Assembly (NCBI RefSeq): GCF_029893345.1
Contig: NZ_JARXVE010000001.1
Location: 248,001 to 312,000 of the forward strand
Length of the DNA: 64,000 nucleotides
Direction of reading: 5' to 3'
Source: Mycolicibacterium frederiksbergense
Lineage (GTDB): Bacteria > Actinomycetota > Actinomycetes > Mycobacteriales > Mycobacteriaceae
The translations under genes and the position numbers were made by a program. Below the pieces are notes generated by a model. That model ran no database searches, had not been told where the DNA came from, and saw only the letters and a program-made list of their open reading frames with translations. Position 1 is the stretch's first letter, and each line of letters begins with the position of its first letter. This document shows positions 8,568 to 16,214 of the stretch, one piece after another.

Positions 8568-9841
8568 CTGAAGGTTCTTCGTCCGTCCCGTTCCAGGCGC
8601 CCAAGGGCGTGCCCGACTATCTGCCGCCGGAATCGGCGCAGTTCGTCGCGGTCCGAGACGGTTTGTTGGCGTCTGCGCGCCGCGCCGGCTACGGCGACAT
8701 CGAGCTGCCGATCTTCGAGGACACCGCGCTGTTCGCCCGCGGTGTGGGCGAGTCCACCGATGTGGTGTCCAAGGAGATGTACACCTTCGCCGACCGGGGT
8801 GACCGGTCGGTGACCCTGCGCCCGGAGGGCACCGCCGGGGTGATCCGCGCGGTGATCCAGCATCGCCTGGACCGGGGCGCGCTGCCGGTCAAGCTCTGCT
8901 ACGCGGGGCCGTTCTTTCGCTACGAGCGTCCGCAGGCCGGCCGCTACCGCCAGCTGCAGCAGGTCGGAGTGGAGGCCATCGGCGTCGACGATCCGGCGCT
9001 GGATGCCGAGGTGATCGCGGTGGCCGACGCGGGGTTCCGCGCCCTCGGGCTGGATGGCTTCCGGCTGGAGCTCACCTCGCTGGGCGACGACACCTGCCGG
9101 CCGGCCTACCGCGAGTTGCTGCAGGAGTTCCTGTTCAAGCTCGATCTCGACGAGGAGACCCGGCGGCGCGCGGAGATCAACCCGCTGCGCGTGCTCGACG
9201 ACAAGCGTCCGCATGTTCGGGAGATGACCGCGGACGCGCCGTTGATGCTCGACCACCTGTCCGACACCGCCAAGGCGCACTTCGAGGTGGTGCAGGCGCA
9301 CCTGGATGCCTTGGGCGTGCCGTACGTGATCAACCCGCGGATGGTGCGCGGGCTGGACTACTACACCAAGACCACCTTCGAATTCGTGCATGACGGGCTG
9401 GGCGCACAGTCCGGCATCGGCGGCGGTGGACGCTATGACGGCCTGATGCGTGAGCTGGGCGGGCAGGACGTGTCCGGTATCGGCTTCGGGTTGGGTGTCG
9501 ATCGCACCGTGCTGGCGCTGCAGGCCGAGGGTAAGACGGTGGCCGGTGTCGGCGGCGTCCAGGTGTTCGGCGTGCCGCTGGGTGCGGCGGCCAAGGTGGA
9601 GCTGGCCAAGTTGGCTGCGCGGTTGCGGGCCGACGGGGTGCGGGTCGACCTGGCCTACGGCGACCGCGGGCTCAAGGGCGCGATGAAGGCGGCCGACCGT
9701 TCGGGTGCCAGGTACGCGCTGGTGGCCGGGGACCGCGACATCGAGGCCGGCACGGTGGGCCTGAAAGATCTGTCCACCGGCGAGCAGGTAGACGTCGCCG
9801 CGGATTCCGTTGTCGCCGAGGTGCTTTCCCGCCTCGCCTGA
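8564..9841 (+). CDS. hisS: Histidyl-tRNA synthetase
   Basis: A 425-residue class II aminoacyl-tRNA synthetase charging tRNA-His. Motif 2 '[17 protein letters not shown]', the histidine-A motif '[13 protein letters not shown]' and motif 3 '[10 protein letters not shown]' are intact, followed by a normal anticodon-binding domain. GTG 8564 overlaps the MBL-hydrolase stop (GTGA), so the two are translationally coupled. A strong inverted repeat begins one base after its stop. Confidence 0.97.
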   Translation: MTEGSSSVPFQAPKGVPDYLPPESAQFVAVRDGLLASARRAGYGDIELPIFEDTALFARGVGESTDVVSKEMYTFADRGDRSVTLRPEGTAGVIRAVIQHRLDRGALPVKLCYAGPFFRYERPQAGRYRQLQQVGVEAIGVDDPALDAEVIAVADAGFRALGLDGFRLELTSLGDDTCRPAYRELLQEFLFKLDLDEETRRRAEINPLRVLDDKRPHVREMTADAPLMLDHLSDTAKAHFEVVQAHLDALGVPYVINPRMVRGLDYYTKTTFEFVHDGLGAQSGIGGGGRYDGLMRELGGQDVSGIGFGLGVDRTVLALQAEGKTVAGVGGVQVFGVPLGAAAKVELAKLAARLRADGVRVDLAYGDRGLKGAMKAADRSGARYALVAGDRDIEAGTVGLKDLSTGEQVDVAADSVVAEVLSRLA

Positions 9842-9909
9842 CACCGCGAGCGACCGTGTCTGTACGCCGACACGCCGCAAATTGCGTACCGGAGGGGTCG
9901 CTCGCGGTG
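9842..9909. repeat. Palindromic intergenic element, likely hisS terminator
   Basis: Perfect 14-bp arms CACCGCGAGCGACC (9842-9855) and GGTCGCTCGCGGTG (9896-9909) flank an inner pair GTACGC (9862-9867) and GCGTAC (9884-9889). It lies immediately after hisS with no U-tract, as for mycobacterial intrinsic terminators. The GCGAGCG core and nested arms resemble dispersed palindromes I recall from fast-growing mycobacteria; repeat-family membership is inference. Confidence 0.7.
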
Positions 9910-9913
9910 AGAA

Positions 9914-10111
9914 CTAGATGGTCATGGCGGCGCGGACGCATGAGGCTGTTGACCCCACCTTGATCTTCGGCCCGGAGGTGTCGACGCAGGACGCGGCATT
10001 TGCTGCGCCGGAATCGCCTGCCCGGCTGTCGCACCCGGCCGGCAACAAGCCGGCGGCGGTGATGCGCTTATCGGCCGATGGGTATCGGCGGTGGCGGGGG
10101 AGGTCAAACAT
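9914..10111 (-). pseudogene. Possible decayed N-terminus of an ABC substrate-binding lipoprotein (UrtA-like)
   Basis: The only structured reading in the 9842-10286 intergenic stretch is this 65-codon frame. It has a lipobox-like 'LLPAGC', a Gly/Ala-rich linker and then 'SCVDTSGPKIKVG', which resembles the start of mature urea/amide ABC-transporter binding proteins. It then loses similarity and stops. No upstream or downstream domain remains. The match is short and from memory, so chance similarity in GC-rich DNA is possible. Nothing else is recognisable from 10112 to 10286 except the approach to the next start. Confidence 0.3.
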
Positions 10112-10286
10112 GCTGTGCGGGTGTCGAATCGGGACGTTGGAGCGCTGCTGTTACTGAGAAATGTCTGTGTGTGACGAACAAATTAACCTCGTAGCCGGGC
10201 AGCGTTGGTTTGCCGTTGTTACGGCCGGTCGGTGACTTTTCGGCCCTGCTGCGGCGGGCAGTAACAACCCGGTAGCGTGGCTCGAT

Positions 10287-10718
10287 ATGACGAGCATGCG
10301 AAACGTGACAACCAAGGTCGGAGTGGCATTCGTGGCGGCGGCAGTGTCGGCCGCGGTGCTGGGACCGGCGACGGCGAACGCTGAGCCGGCTGGTCACCAG
10401 GTCCGCTACACGCTCACCTCGGGAGCCCCCTACGAGTTCGACCTGTACTACCTGTCCGCTCAGCCGCCGAGCAAGGCCGCGTACGACAAGGACCCGTACA
10501 CCTACCTGCAGAAAGCCACGGTGAACGTGGGGCCGGATGCGCCGTGGGTGTTCGACACCAACCTCGCCGATCCGCAGTGGGCGATCTTCACCGTCGCCAG
10601 CACCACCCACGGTGGCCGGGAGGCGCCGAACGCGCGCTGCGAGATCGCAGTCGACGGGCAGGTGGCGGTGCAGAACGACCATCCGTACAGCCCGCGGTGC
10701 CAGCTCGGCCAGTGGTGA
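10287..10718 (+). CDS. Small secreted protein, MmpS-like fold suspected
   Basis: 143 residues with a Sec signal peptide (residues 1-32, 'VGVAFVAAAVSAAVLG', cleavage after 'TANA') and a mature domain of about 110 residues. The C-terminal 'RCEIAVDGQVAVQN ... SPRC' resembles the cysteine-bearing beta-hairpin end of mycobacterial MmpS proteins, but the transmembrane anchor of MmpS is replaced by a cleavable signal. It is transcribed alone and meets the next gene tail to tail over a perfect hairpin. Function unknown. Confidence 0.75.
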   Translation: MTSMRNVTTKVGVAFVAAAVSAAVLGPATANAEPAGHQVRYTLTSGAPYEFDLYYLSAQPPSKAAYDKDPYTYLQKATVNVGPDAPWVFDTNLADPQWAIFTVASTTHGGREAPNARCEIAVDGQVAVQNDHPYSPRCQLGQW

Positions 10719-10730
10719 GCTGACTCTGGC

Positions 10731-10763
10731 GCGTTATCCGGCGAGGTGTTCGCCGGATAACGC
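10731..10763. terminator. Bidirectional terminator hairpin
   Basis: Perfect 14-bp stem: GCGTTATCCGGCGA (10731-10744) pairs with TCGCCGGATAACGC (10750-10763) around a 5-nt loop. It lies between two convergent genes and overlaps the last codons and stop of the minus-strand gene, so one element serves both directions. No U-tract, as usual in mycobacteria. Confidence 0.8.
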
Positions 10764-12173
10764 GTAGACCGCGGTCCCGCCGTGCGCGTCGTGGTAATTC
10801 ACCTCGATGACGACCTCGTCCTCGCGGGCCCCGCCTTCGCTGCCCCATTCGCCGATGGTGACCTCTGCCTTACCGCGATCCACCGGATCGACGTCGTACC
10901 GGCGCATCGCGTCGTCACGCACCGCGACAAGGACATCCGCGGAGACGTCGGAGAGCCGGAAACGGGTGTACTTGCCCTCCCCGATGTGGTCGTTGGGTGA
11001 CGCGAATCCGCCTGCCTTCGCGCGGGCACGGTAATACAGGTCGTCCCGGTAGAAGTCGACCGAGAAGTTGCCGTCACTGCCCGTGGAGAGGTCGATGTCC
11101 TTGATGTCCGGGGCATCGGCGGGAACCCCTCTGGCGGCCAACGTGGTCTCGACCTGGTGCAGGCCCGTCGCCAGGTCGTCGACGGGCCACCAGGGTGCGA
11201 TGGTGCCGTCTGTTAGTCCTTTCACCATGATGCTGGGGTTGCCGAACGTGCCTTCGGCCAGGACCGGACGCTGGGCGCCGAAGATGTTGTCGTCGTTGCG
11301 GGTGATCTCCAACTGGGATGCCTCCCTATGGTCGGGCGGCAGCATCGCGGCCGCCCCGGTCAGGAAGTCTCGTGCGGAGAATCCATGCAGGTCGTCGATG
11401 GTGAACGTGTTGCGACTGCGCAGATTGGTCGTGGATTCGCTGGTTTCCCAGCCGCGGGTGCGGCCTTCGTAGGTCCGGCTCTGGTCACCGCCGAGGTACA
11501 CGCTGGCGGTGACGTAGGTGTCGCGGACGTCGATCTCCAGCAGTGCGTCGAGCAGATCCGGAGACTCGGCGCGCAGGTGGGCGAGTACCTCGTCATACCA
11601 CTGCCACAGCGGCCGCGCGTCGGGGTCGTCGGAGGCGATGCTGGGTGCCGCGGCCGACGGCACGCTGCGCGTCAACGGGGTGAGATCCCAGATATCGCTC
11701 GGTGGCAGCAGCATCGTGGCCCACATCGCGGCCACCGCCATCAGCGCCGCCGGTGCGTGCGCCCGCGTGGCCCGGTGTTCGGTGACCGGAGGGGCGCCGG
11801 GCGTTCCGAGGGCCTCCGACGGCAACTCGCCCTGACTGCCGGCGACGATGCCGGCGATCTGCGCGCGAGAGAGGTTCGCCTGATTGTGAAACCGGAACGG
11901 GACATCGCCGGGCGGCCGTGCCTCGCCGGCAACGAGAGTTGATGCGATCGCCGGATTCGGCGCCGACCGGTCGATCAGCTCGACCGTGACTGGGACCAGG
12001 TCACCGGCGGCGGCGGCCACGACCGACTGTACGAACGCACTGGCGACCAGCCCGATACCCATCGCGGCCAGAGCAACCGCGAGCACGAGGAACCAGCCAC
12101 CCGAGTAGGCGCCGATCGCGATGCCGCTGCCGACACACACGCCGCCCGCAATCGCGCGGATCACCGAATTCAC
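10734..12173 (-). CDS. Unrecognised membrane protein with large soluble domain
   Basis: 479 residues. Two hydrophobic N-terminal helices (about residues 5-55, 'GGVCVGSGIAIGAYSGGWF'), a 90-residue linker, another hydrophobic stretch near 143-160, and a 300-residue polar C-terminal domain. I recognise no family. 'FSVDFYRDDLYYRARAKAGG' and 'EDEVVIEVNYHDAHGGTAV' suggest beta-rich structure. It is divergent from the next gene across 143 bp containing a perfect palindrome, so the two may share control. Confidence 0.7.
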   Translation of the reverse strand: MNSVIRAIAGGVCVGSGIAIGAYSGGWFLVLAVALAAMGIGLVASAFVQSVVAAAAGDLVPVTVELIDRSAPNPAIASTLVAGEARPPGDVPFRFHNQANLSRAQIAGIVAGSQGELPSEALGTPGAPPVTEHRATRAHAPAALMAVAAMWATMLLPPSDIWDLTPLTRSVPSAAAPSIASDDPDARPLWQWYDEVLAHLRAESPDLLDALLEIDVRDTYVTASVYLGGDQSRTYEGRTRGWETSESTTNLRSRNTFTIDDLHGFSARDFLTGAAAMLPPDHREASQLEITRNDDNIFGAQRPVLAEGTFGNPSIMVKGLTDGTIAPWWPVDDLATGLHQVETTLAARGVPADAPDIKDIDLSTGSDGNFSVDFYRDDLYYRARAKAGGFASPNDHIGEGKYTRFRLSDVSADVLVAVRDDAMRRYDVDPVDRGKAEVTIGEWGSEGGAREDEVVIEVNYHDAHGGTAVYALSGEHLAG

Positions 12174-12255
12174 CTCTGCCCAACCGCCTTTCGGCGGCTC
12201 AACCTGGCCCGCCGATGTTGCTGAGGGTATTCAGGCATGGGTCAACCATACGCAG

Positions 12256-12275
12256 CCGCCACTGGCCAGTGGCGG
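12256..12275. promoter_or_regulatory. Perfect 20-bp palindrome between divergent genes
   Basis: CCGCCACTGGCCAGTGGCGG is a perfect dyad midway between two divergently transcribed membrane-protein genes. A TAGTGT -10-like box for the rightward gene follows at 12281-12286. Position suggests an operator for both genes; no regulator gene is adjacent. Confidence 0.5.
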
Positions 12276-12316
12276 CGCGGTAGTGTCGTTGGCGTGCGTT
12301 GGACGGTTGCGGCGGT

Positions 12317-13474
12317 ATGAGTGTTGAGGCGCCGCCCGCCGAGAATCTTGCGCTGGTTTCCCGCACCGAATACCTCGATGCGCAGGCCCGCATCCGCAAG
12401 GGTGTCTGTGCGGTACTGCTGTTTGCGGTGGTGCCTCTGCTGCTCATCCTCGTGGCCAGTGGGGTCGCCCCACAGCTCGTCATGCTTGTCGTCGGCGGGT
12501 CGCTGACCAGTTCGGTCATGTTCAGCGTCGCAGGGCGAATGACCGGACGACGCACCGCGGTCCGACTCGCTTTGGTCGATGGGCAGATCCTCATCGGCAC
12601 CGAGGACGGCAATGACGTCGTCCGCCCGCTGGCCGACCTTGTCGACGTCGGTCTGTCTGCCGAGGGATCGCCGGAGACCCGCATCGCACCGGCCGACCGG
12701 GACCTGCGCGTCAAAGGTGCGCGCTACCTGCAGTTGACCTTCGGCGATGACGTCAGCTATCACGTCGCGATCCTGGAAACCGATCCCGTAGGCGCCGAAA
12801 TCCTGCGGCGCCTGGAACGTGCGGTCCCCGAAACGCCGCGGAAGTACAAGCCGATGAGGCCGGCGGGTCAGCGCGGAGCATCGACAGAGCCTGTCACGGT
12901 GCGCGCCGAGACACCGCAGGACGAGCCCGTCATGGACCGGCCGAGTGCGTCTCCCGCCGCTGATGTCCGGTTGTGGGAGGCTGCGCGCGTTGTGCACCTG
13001 CGGGTGTTATCCGAATACGGCGCCTACGAGTTGGACCCGGCACTGTACCTGCGCTATCCCGGTGTCACGGACGTCACCCGCGAGCACGTGATGGATTTCC
13101 ATACCACGTTGGAGGAAGCGCAGGCGCTGGCCACCGACACCTACCCGGGCGATGCCGGGTTCGCCGGCAGCTACCGCGCGGCGGTGGACTCCCTTCGGCG
13201 CCAGTGGGCGCGCTGCGAGCGCGACGGCAAAGCGACCGGGACGAGCTATCTGGCCGATGACGACCGTGCCGACCTGGATACCGCCGCCAAGCTCTACAAC
13301 CATGCGCAGGCCACTGACCAGCCGGGGGAGAAGACGTCCTATCTGCGCAAGGTGCAGCAGATCGTCATCGACCTGGGCGGTCGCGGCCGGGTGCACCTAC
13401 CTCGACCCGTGGTTGCCGCGATCGAATCCCAGGTCCGGCTCGCACTCGAACCCGGGAGCCGGTCGGGGGACTGA
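12317..13474 (+). CDS. Unrecognised membrane-anchored protein
   Basis: 385 residues. Two adjacent hydrophobic helices (about 28-68, 'GVCAVLLFAVVPLLLILV') follow a short cytoplasmic head. Then comes a PH-like or bacterial bPH2-like beta segment (75-160, 'VDGQILIGTEDGNDVVRPL'), a disordered linker and an Ala/Arg-rich helical C-terminus (from about 215). ATG 12317 gives a plausible N-terminus; there is no strong Shine-Dalgarno. I recognise no named family. Located between the divergent membrane protein and the radical-SAM locus. Confidence 0.7.
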   Translation: MSVEAPPAENLALVSRTEYLDAQARIRKGVCAVLLFAVVPLLLILVASGVAPQLVMLVVGGSLTSSVMFSVAGRMTGRRTAVRLALVDGQILIGTEDGNDVVRPLADLVDVGLSAEGSPETRIAPADRDLRVKGARYLQLTFGDDVSYHVAILETDPVGAEILRRLERAVPETPRKYKPMRPAGQRGASTEPVTVRAETPQDEPVMDRPSASPAADVRLWEAARVVHLRVLSEYGAYELDPALYLRYPGVTDVTREHVMDFHTTLEEAQALATDTYPGDAGFAGSYRAAVDSLRRQWARCERDGKATGTSYLADDDRADLDTAAKLYNHAQATDQPGEKTSYLRKVQQIVIDLGGRGRVHLPRPVVAAIESQVRLALEPGSRSGD

Positions 13475-13576
13475 GCAGGATCCCACGTACTGGGATGAGC
13501 CTTGACGCGCCACTCGAACTGTTGTTCGATGATCAAGTGCGTGTCGGGCGGTACCGCTGCCGCAGCCGGCGCACGA

Positions 13577-13644
13577 TTGACTGGGCATGCGCCCACGGCG
13601 CGCGCCGGTGCCGTACCCGAAACCGCGGCACCGGCGCACCCAGT
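13577..13644 (+). repeat. Hairpin repeat, copy 1
   Basis: About 68 bp starting TTGACTGGGC and containing a dyad of CCGGTGCCG and CGGCACCGG, with outer GCGCC / GGCGC and ACTGGG / CCCAGT pairing. It is about 85% identical to 14658-14724, in the same orientation. It lies just upstream of the SOS promoter of the radical-SAM gene. Confidence 0.8.
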
Positions 13645-13686
13645 TCTGATTTGCTCGACGCTTGTTCCTCGCCCCGGGGAGCTATC

Positions 13687-13722
13687 TTGACACCCATATC
13701 GAACAGGTGTTCGATATGGGTA
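13687..13722 (+). promoter_or_regulatory. LexA (SOS) box within a consensus promoter
   Basis: TCGAACAGGTGTTCGA at 13699-13714 matches the mycobacterial LexA consensus TCGAAC-N4-GTTCGA perfectly. It lies across a strong promoter: -35 TTGACA at 13687-13692, a 17-bp spacer, and -10 TTCGAT at 13710-13715. The predicted transcription start is at or next to the ATG at 13722, giving a leaderless mRNA. LexA bound here would block RNA polymerase directly. Confidence 0.88.
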
Positions 13723-14735
13723 TGCGATGGGATGGTCAGGCGGTCGGCGTCGACGATGGTGCGCTGCCCGGTCTGCCGCGCATCGGGCTCGTCCGCAGTG
13801 TGCGGTCGCCCCAATTCGACGGCATCACCTTTCACGAAGTGTTGTGCAAGTCGGCGCTCAACCGAGTGCCGGAAGCGGCCGCGCTGCCGTTCCGGTACAC
13901 GGTCAACGCCTTCCGCGGCTGCAGCCACGCCTGCCGTTATTGCTTCGCGCGTCCCACTCATGAGTATCTCGATCTGGATAGCGGCACCGATTTCGACACC
14001 CAGATCGTGGTGAAGGTCAATGTCGCCGAGGTTTTGCGGCGTGAGCTGCGCCGTCCGTCCTGGACCCGCGAGACGGTGGCCCTCGGCACCAATACCGACC
14101 CGTATCAGCGGGCCGAGGGGAGATATGCGCTGATGCCGGGAATCATTGGGGCACTCGGTGATTCCGGCACACCGTTTTCCATCCTGACCAAGGGCACCCT
14201 GCTGCGCCGGGACTTGCCGTTGATCGCCGACGTGGCCCACCACGGGCCCGGGGCGAGCGTGGCGATCTCGCTGGCGGTGGGGGATTCGGATCTGCAGCGG
14301 GACCTCGAGCCTGGTACGCCGTCGCCGCAGGCGCGGCTGGCGTTGATCTCGGCGGTTCGCGATGCCGGGCTGGACTGCCACGTCATGGTGGCCCCGGTGC
14401 TGCCGTACCTGACCGATTCGGTGGAGCATCTCGACACACTGCTGGGCGAAATCGCGGCGGCTGGGGCGTCCGGGGCGACGGTGTTCGGCCTGCATTTGCG
14501 TGGGTCGACCCGCGGGTGGTTCCTGCAGTGGTTGCAACGCTCGCATCCCGAACTTGTTCTGCGCTATCAGCGGTTGTACCGGCGCGGGGCCTACCTGCCG
14601 CCGGACTACCGCGACACGCTACGTACTCGGGTGGCACCGCTGCTCGCCCGCTACGGGTTGACTGGGCGAGCGCCCACGGCGGGCGTCGGTGCCGTATCCC
14701 AAACCGCTGCACCGGCGTGCCCAACCCTGTTCTAG
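13722..14735 (+). CDS. SPL-like radical SAM protein, LexA regulated (Rv2578c type)
   Basis: 337 residues. The [4Fe-4S]-binding radical-SAM motif 'CSHACRYC' lies near residue 67 within '[16 protein letters not shown]', in a protein related to spore photoproduct lyase-like/Rad-SAM repair families. It corresponds to Rv2578c of M. tuberculosis, which I recall as LexA-regulated. ATG 13722 fits the family start '[10 protein letters not shown]'; ATG 13716 is inside the -10 edge. The last 25 residues are encoded by a copy of a hairpin repeat. It ends tail to tail with dhaA sharing CTAG. Confidence 0.88.
   Translation: MRWDGQAVGVDDGALPGLPRIGLVRSVRSPQFDGITFHEVLCKSALNRVPEAAALPFRYTVNAFRGCSHACRYCFARPTHEYLDLDSGTDFDTQIVVKVNVAEVLRRELRRPSWTRETVALGTNTDPYQRAEGRYALMPGIIGALGDSGTPFSILTKGTLLRRDLPLIADVAHHGPGASVAISLAVGDSDLQRDLEPGTPSPQARLALISAVRDAGLDCHVMVAPVLPYLTDSVEHLDTLLGEIAAAGASGATVFGLHLRGSTRGWFLQWLQRSHPELVLRYQRLYRRGAYLPPDYRDTLRTRVAPLLARYGLTGRAPTAGVGAVSQTAAPACPTLF
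14658..14724 (+). repeat. Hairpin repeat, copy 2, inside a coding sequence
   Basis: Direct repeat of 13577-13644 starting TTGACTGGGC with the same central dyad (GGTGCCG ... GCACC). Here it encodes the C-terminus of the radical-SAM protein ('[13 protein letters not shown]...'). Copy 1 read in the equivalent frame gives 'LTGHAPTARAGAV', so the coding similarity is preserved at DNA level. Confidence 0.8.
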
Positions 14736-15637
14736 TCGGCGAGGTTGCGGACGAACTCGGCGATGGCCGCGCCGATCTCGTCGGGGCTGTCCTCCTGGAC
14801 GAAATGCACACCGGGGACGGTCACCTCGGTCTGATTCGGCCAGGTGCGGGCGAACTCACGGACCCGTCCACGCATGATGGCGCCCGGTTCGGCATTGACG
14901 AAAAGCTTTGGGACATCGCTGGTTTTGAGCCAGTCGGCGTAGTCCTCGACCACCGCGACCACATCGGCCGGTTCCCCGTCGACCGGGATGTTCCGCGGCC
15001 AGGACAGCGTGGGCCGCCGGCCTTCACCCGGCTCGCGGAACGGTGCGCGGTAGTGGTCTATCTCCTCGTCGGTGAGTTTTCGCCGCATCCCCCCGGGAAG
15101 CACCTGTTCAACAAACATGTTCTGTTCCAACACCATTGACTCGCCGTTGGGGGAGCGGAAGCCCTGGAACACGGCCCGCACCGGATCTGGCCAATCCGAC
15201 CACGAGACTGGCATCGCGATGGCTTCCATATAGACGATGCCGGCCACCCGGTCGCGATGCTGATTGGCCCAGTCGAAGCCCAGCGCCGATCCCCAGTCGT
15301 GCAGCACCAGCACCACCCGGTCGCCGAGATCCAGCGAATCCCAGAGTTTGAACAGGTAATCGCGTTGCTCCGCGTAGTTGTAGCGGTCCGGCCCGGAATC
15401 GACGAGTTTGTCCGAGCCGCCCATGCCGATCAGATCGCACGCCACCAGCCTGCCCAGGCCTTCCAGGTGCGGCATCACATTGCGCCACAGGTACGAGGAG
15501 GTGGGGTTGCCGTGCTGGAACACGATGGCCGAGGCCGGGGACGAGGACGAAGTGCCCCCGCCCTCGTCGATGTAGGCCATGCGGCTGCCGTTGATCTCCC
15601 GGTACTGCAACCGCCCGTACGGCTCGGCGTTGGCCAT
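14732..15637 (-). CDS. dhaA: Haloalkane dehalogenase
   Basis: A 301-residue alpha/beta-hydrolase of the haloalkane dehalogenase family, hydrolysing carbon-halogen bonds to alcohols. Visible: halide-site Asn in '[10 protein letters not shown]', nucleophile Asp in '[10 protein letters not shown]' (near residue 112), Glu in '[11 protein letters not shown]', and His in 'GVHFVQED' near the C-terminus. This pattern and the neighbourhood match mycobacterial DmbA/LinB-like enzymes (Rv2579 as I recall). It is probably the second gene of a short operon with the SRPBCC gene 23 bp upstream. Confidence 0.93.
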   Translation of the reverse strand: MANAEPYGRLQYREINGSRMAYIDEGGGTSSSSPASAIVFQHGNPTSSYLWRNVMPHLEGLGRLVACDLIGMGGSDKLVDSGPDRYNYAEQRDYLFKLWDSLDLGDRVVLVLHDWGSALGFDWANQHRDRVAGIVYMEAIAMPVSWSDWPDPVRAVFQGFRSPNGESMVLEQNMFVEQVLPGGMRRKLTDEEIDHYRAPFREPGEGRRPTLSWPRNIPVDGEPADVVAVVEDYADWLKTSDVPKLFVNAEPGAIMRGRVREFARTWPNQTEVTVPGVHFVQEDSPDEIGAAIAEFVRNLAD

Positions 15638-15660
15638 GGCGTCCTCCTAGGGGTGAATGG

Positions 15661-16095
15661 CTAGCTCTCCAGGGCGTCCGCGCAATGGTCGAGGATCGCG
15701 CGGAAGTTCCACGGCAGCAAGCGCGAAGTGAGCGCCTCCATCAGCTTGCCGCCGGACAGGGTGGAATGGGTGTAGCTGGTCACCCAGTCGACGTAGGTGG
15801 CTTCACCCGATGGCGTGAAAGTCAGTGTGCCGCCGTCATGATTGAACGCCGGGAACGAATCGATGATCAGATAGGAATAGCTCTTCGGCCGGTCGTAGGC
15901 GGTGATCTCCTCGCGCAGCCACATGCCTGCCGCGGTTACCGTGCGCACGGCGCCGACGGCGGGGCCCGATGTCCCCTTGGTCCAGCCGGCCCGCAGCACC
16001 AGCGGTGCGGTGGCCAGGGCGGCGGGGTCGGCCAACCAGTCGAAGACGCGCTCCGGCGATGCCGCGATGAGCCGCTGAAGGTGAATTGTGACCAT
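15661..16095 (-). CDS. SRPBCC/START-fold polyketide-cyclase-like protein
   Basis: 144 residues with the START/Bet v1-like fold hinted by 'SPERVFDWLADPAAL' at the N-terminus and 'TYVDWVTSYTHS' later. Such proteins bind lipids or aromatic ligands. ATG 16095 is chosen: a GGGGGGA tract precedes it by about six bases, and the upstream in-frame ATG would run into the hairpin element. It probably is co-transcribed with dhaA. Confidence 0.8.
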   Translation of the reverse strand: MVTIHLQRLIAASPERVFDWLADPAALATAPLVLRAGWTKGTSGPAVGAVRTVTAAGMWLREEITAYDRPKSYSYLIIDSFPAFNHDGGTLTFTPSGEATYVDWVTSYTHSTLSGGKLMEALTSRLLPWNFRAILDHCADALES

Positions 16096-16145
16096 GAGAA
16101 TCCCCCCTGTCGCCTGATCCCCATGGTAGACGCCCCATTTCCTTG

Positions 16146-16207
16146 CGCGAGCAGGCGCAGAATCGCCCATTTCCCGAGGAAAATGGGCGATTCTGCGTCT
16201 GCTCGCG
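16146..16207. repeat. 62-bp hairpin element, likely terminator/REP-like
   Basis: 27-nt arms (16146-16172 and 16181-16207) with one mismatch around an 8-nt loop; ends read CGCGAGCAG ... CTGCTCGCG and the middle carries CGCAGAATCGCCCAT. It lies between the acyl-CoA dehydrogenase operon and the SRPBCC gene on the same strand, so it can terminate the former. I recall near-identical palindromes dispersed in fast-growing mycobacteria; copy number here needs a genome search. Confidence 0.75.
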
Positions 16208-16214
16208 GGGAAAG

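Noticed and set aside
9918..10157. 79-codon plus-strand frame after hisS
   Set aside because: No ribosome-binding site, no domain, overlaps the more protein-like minus-strand fossil.
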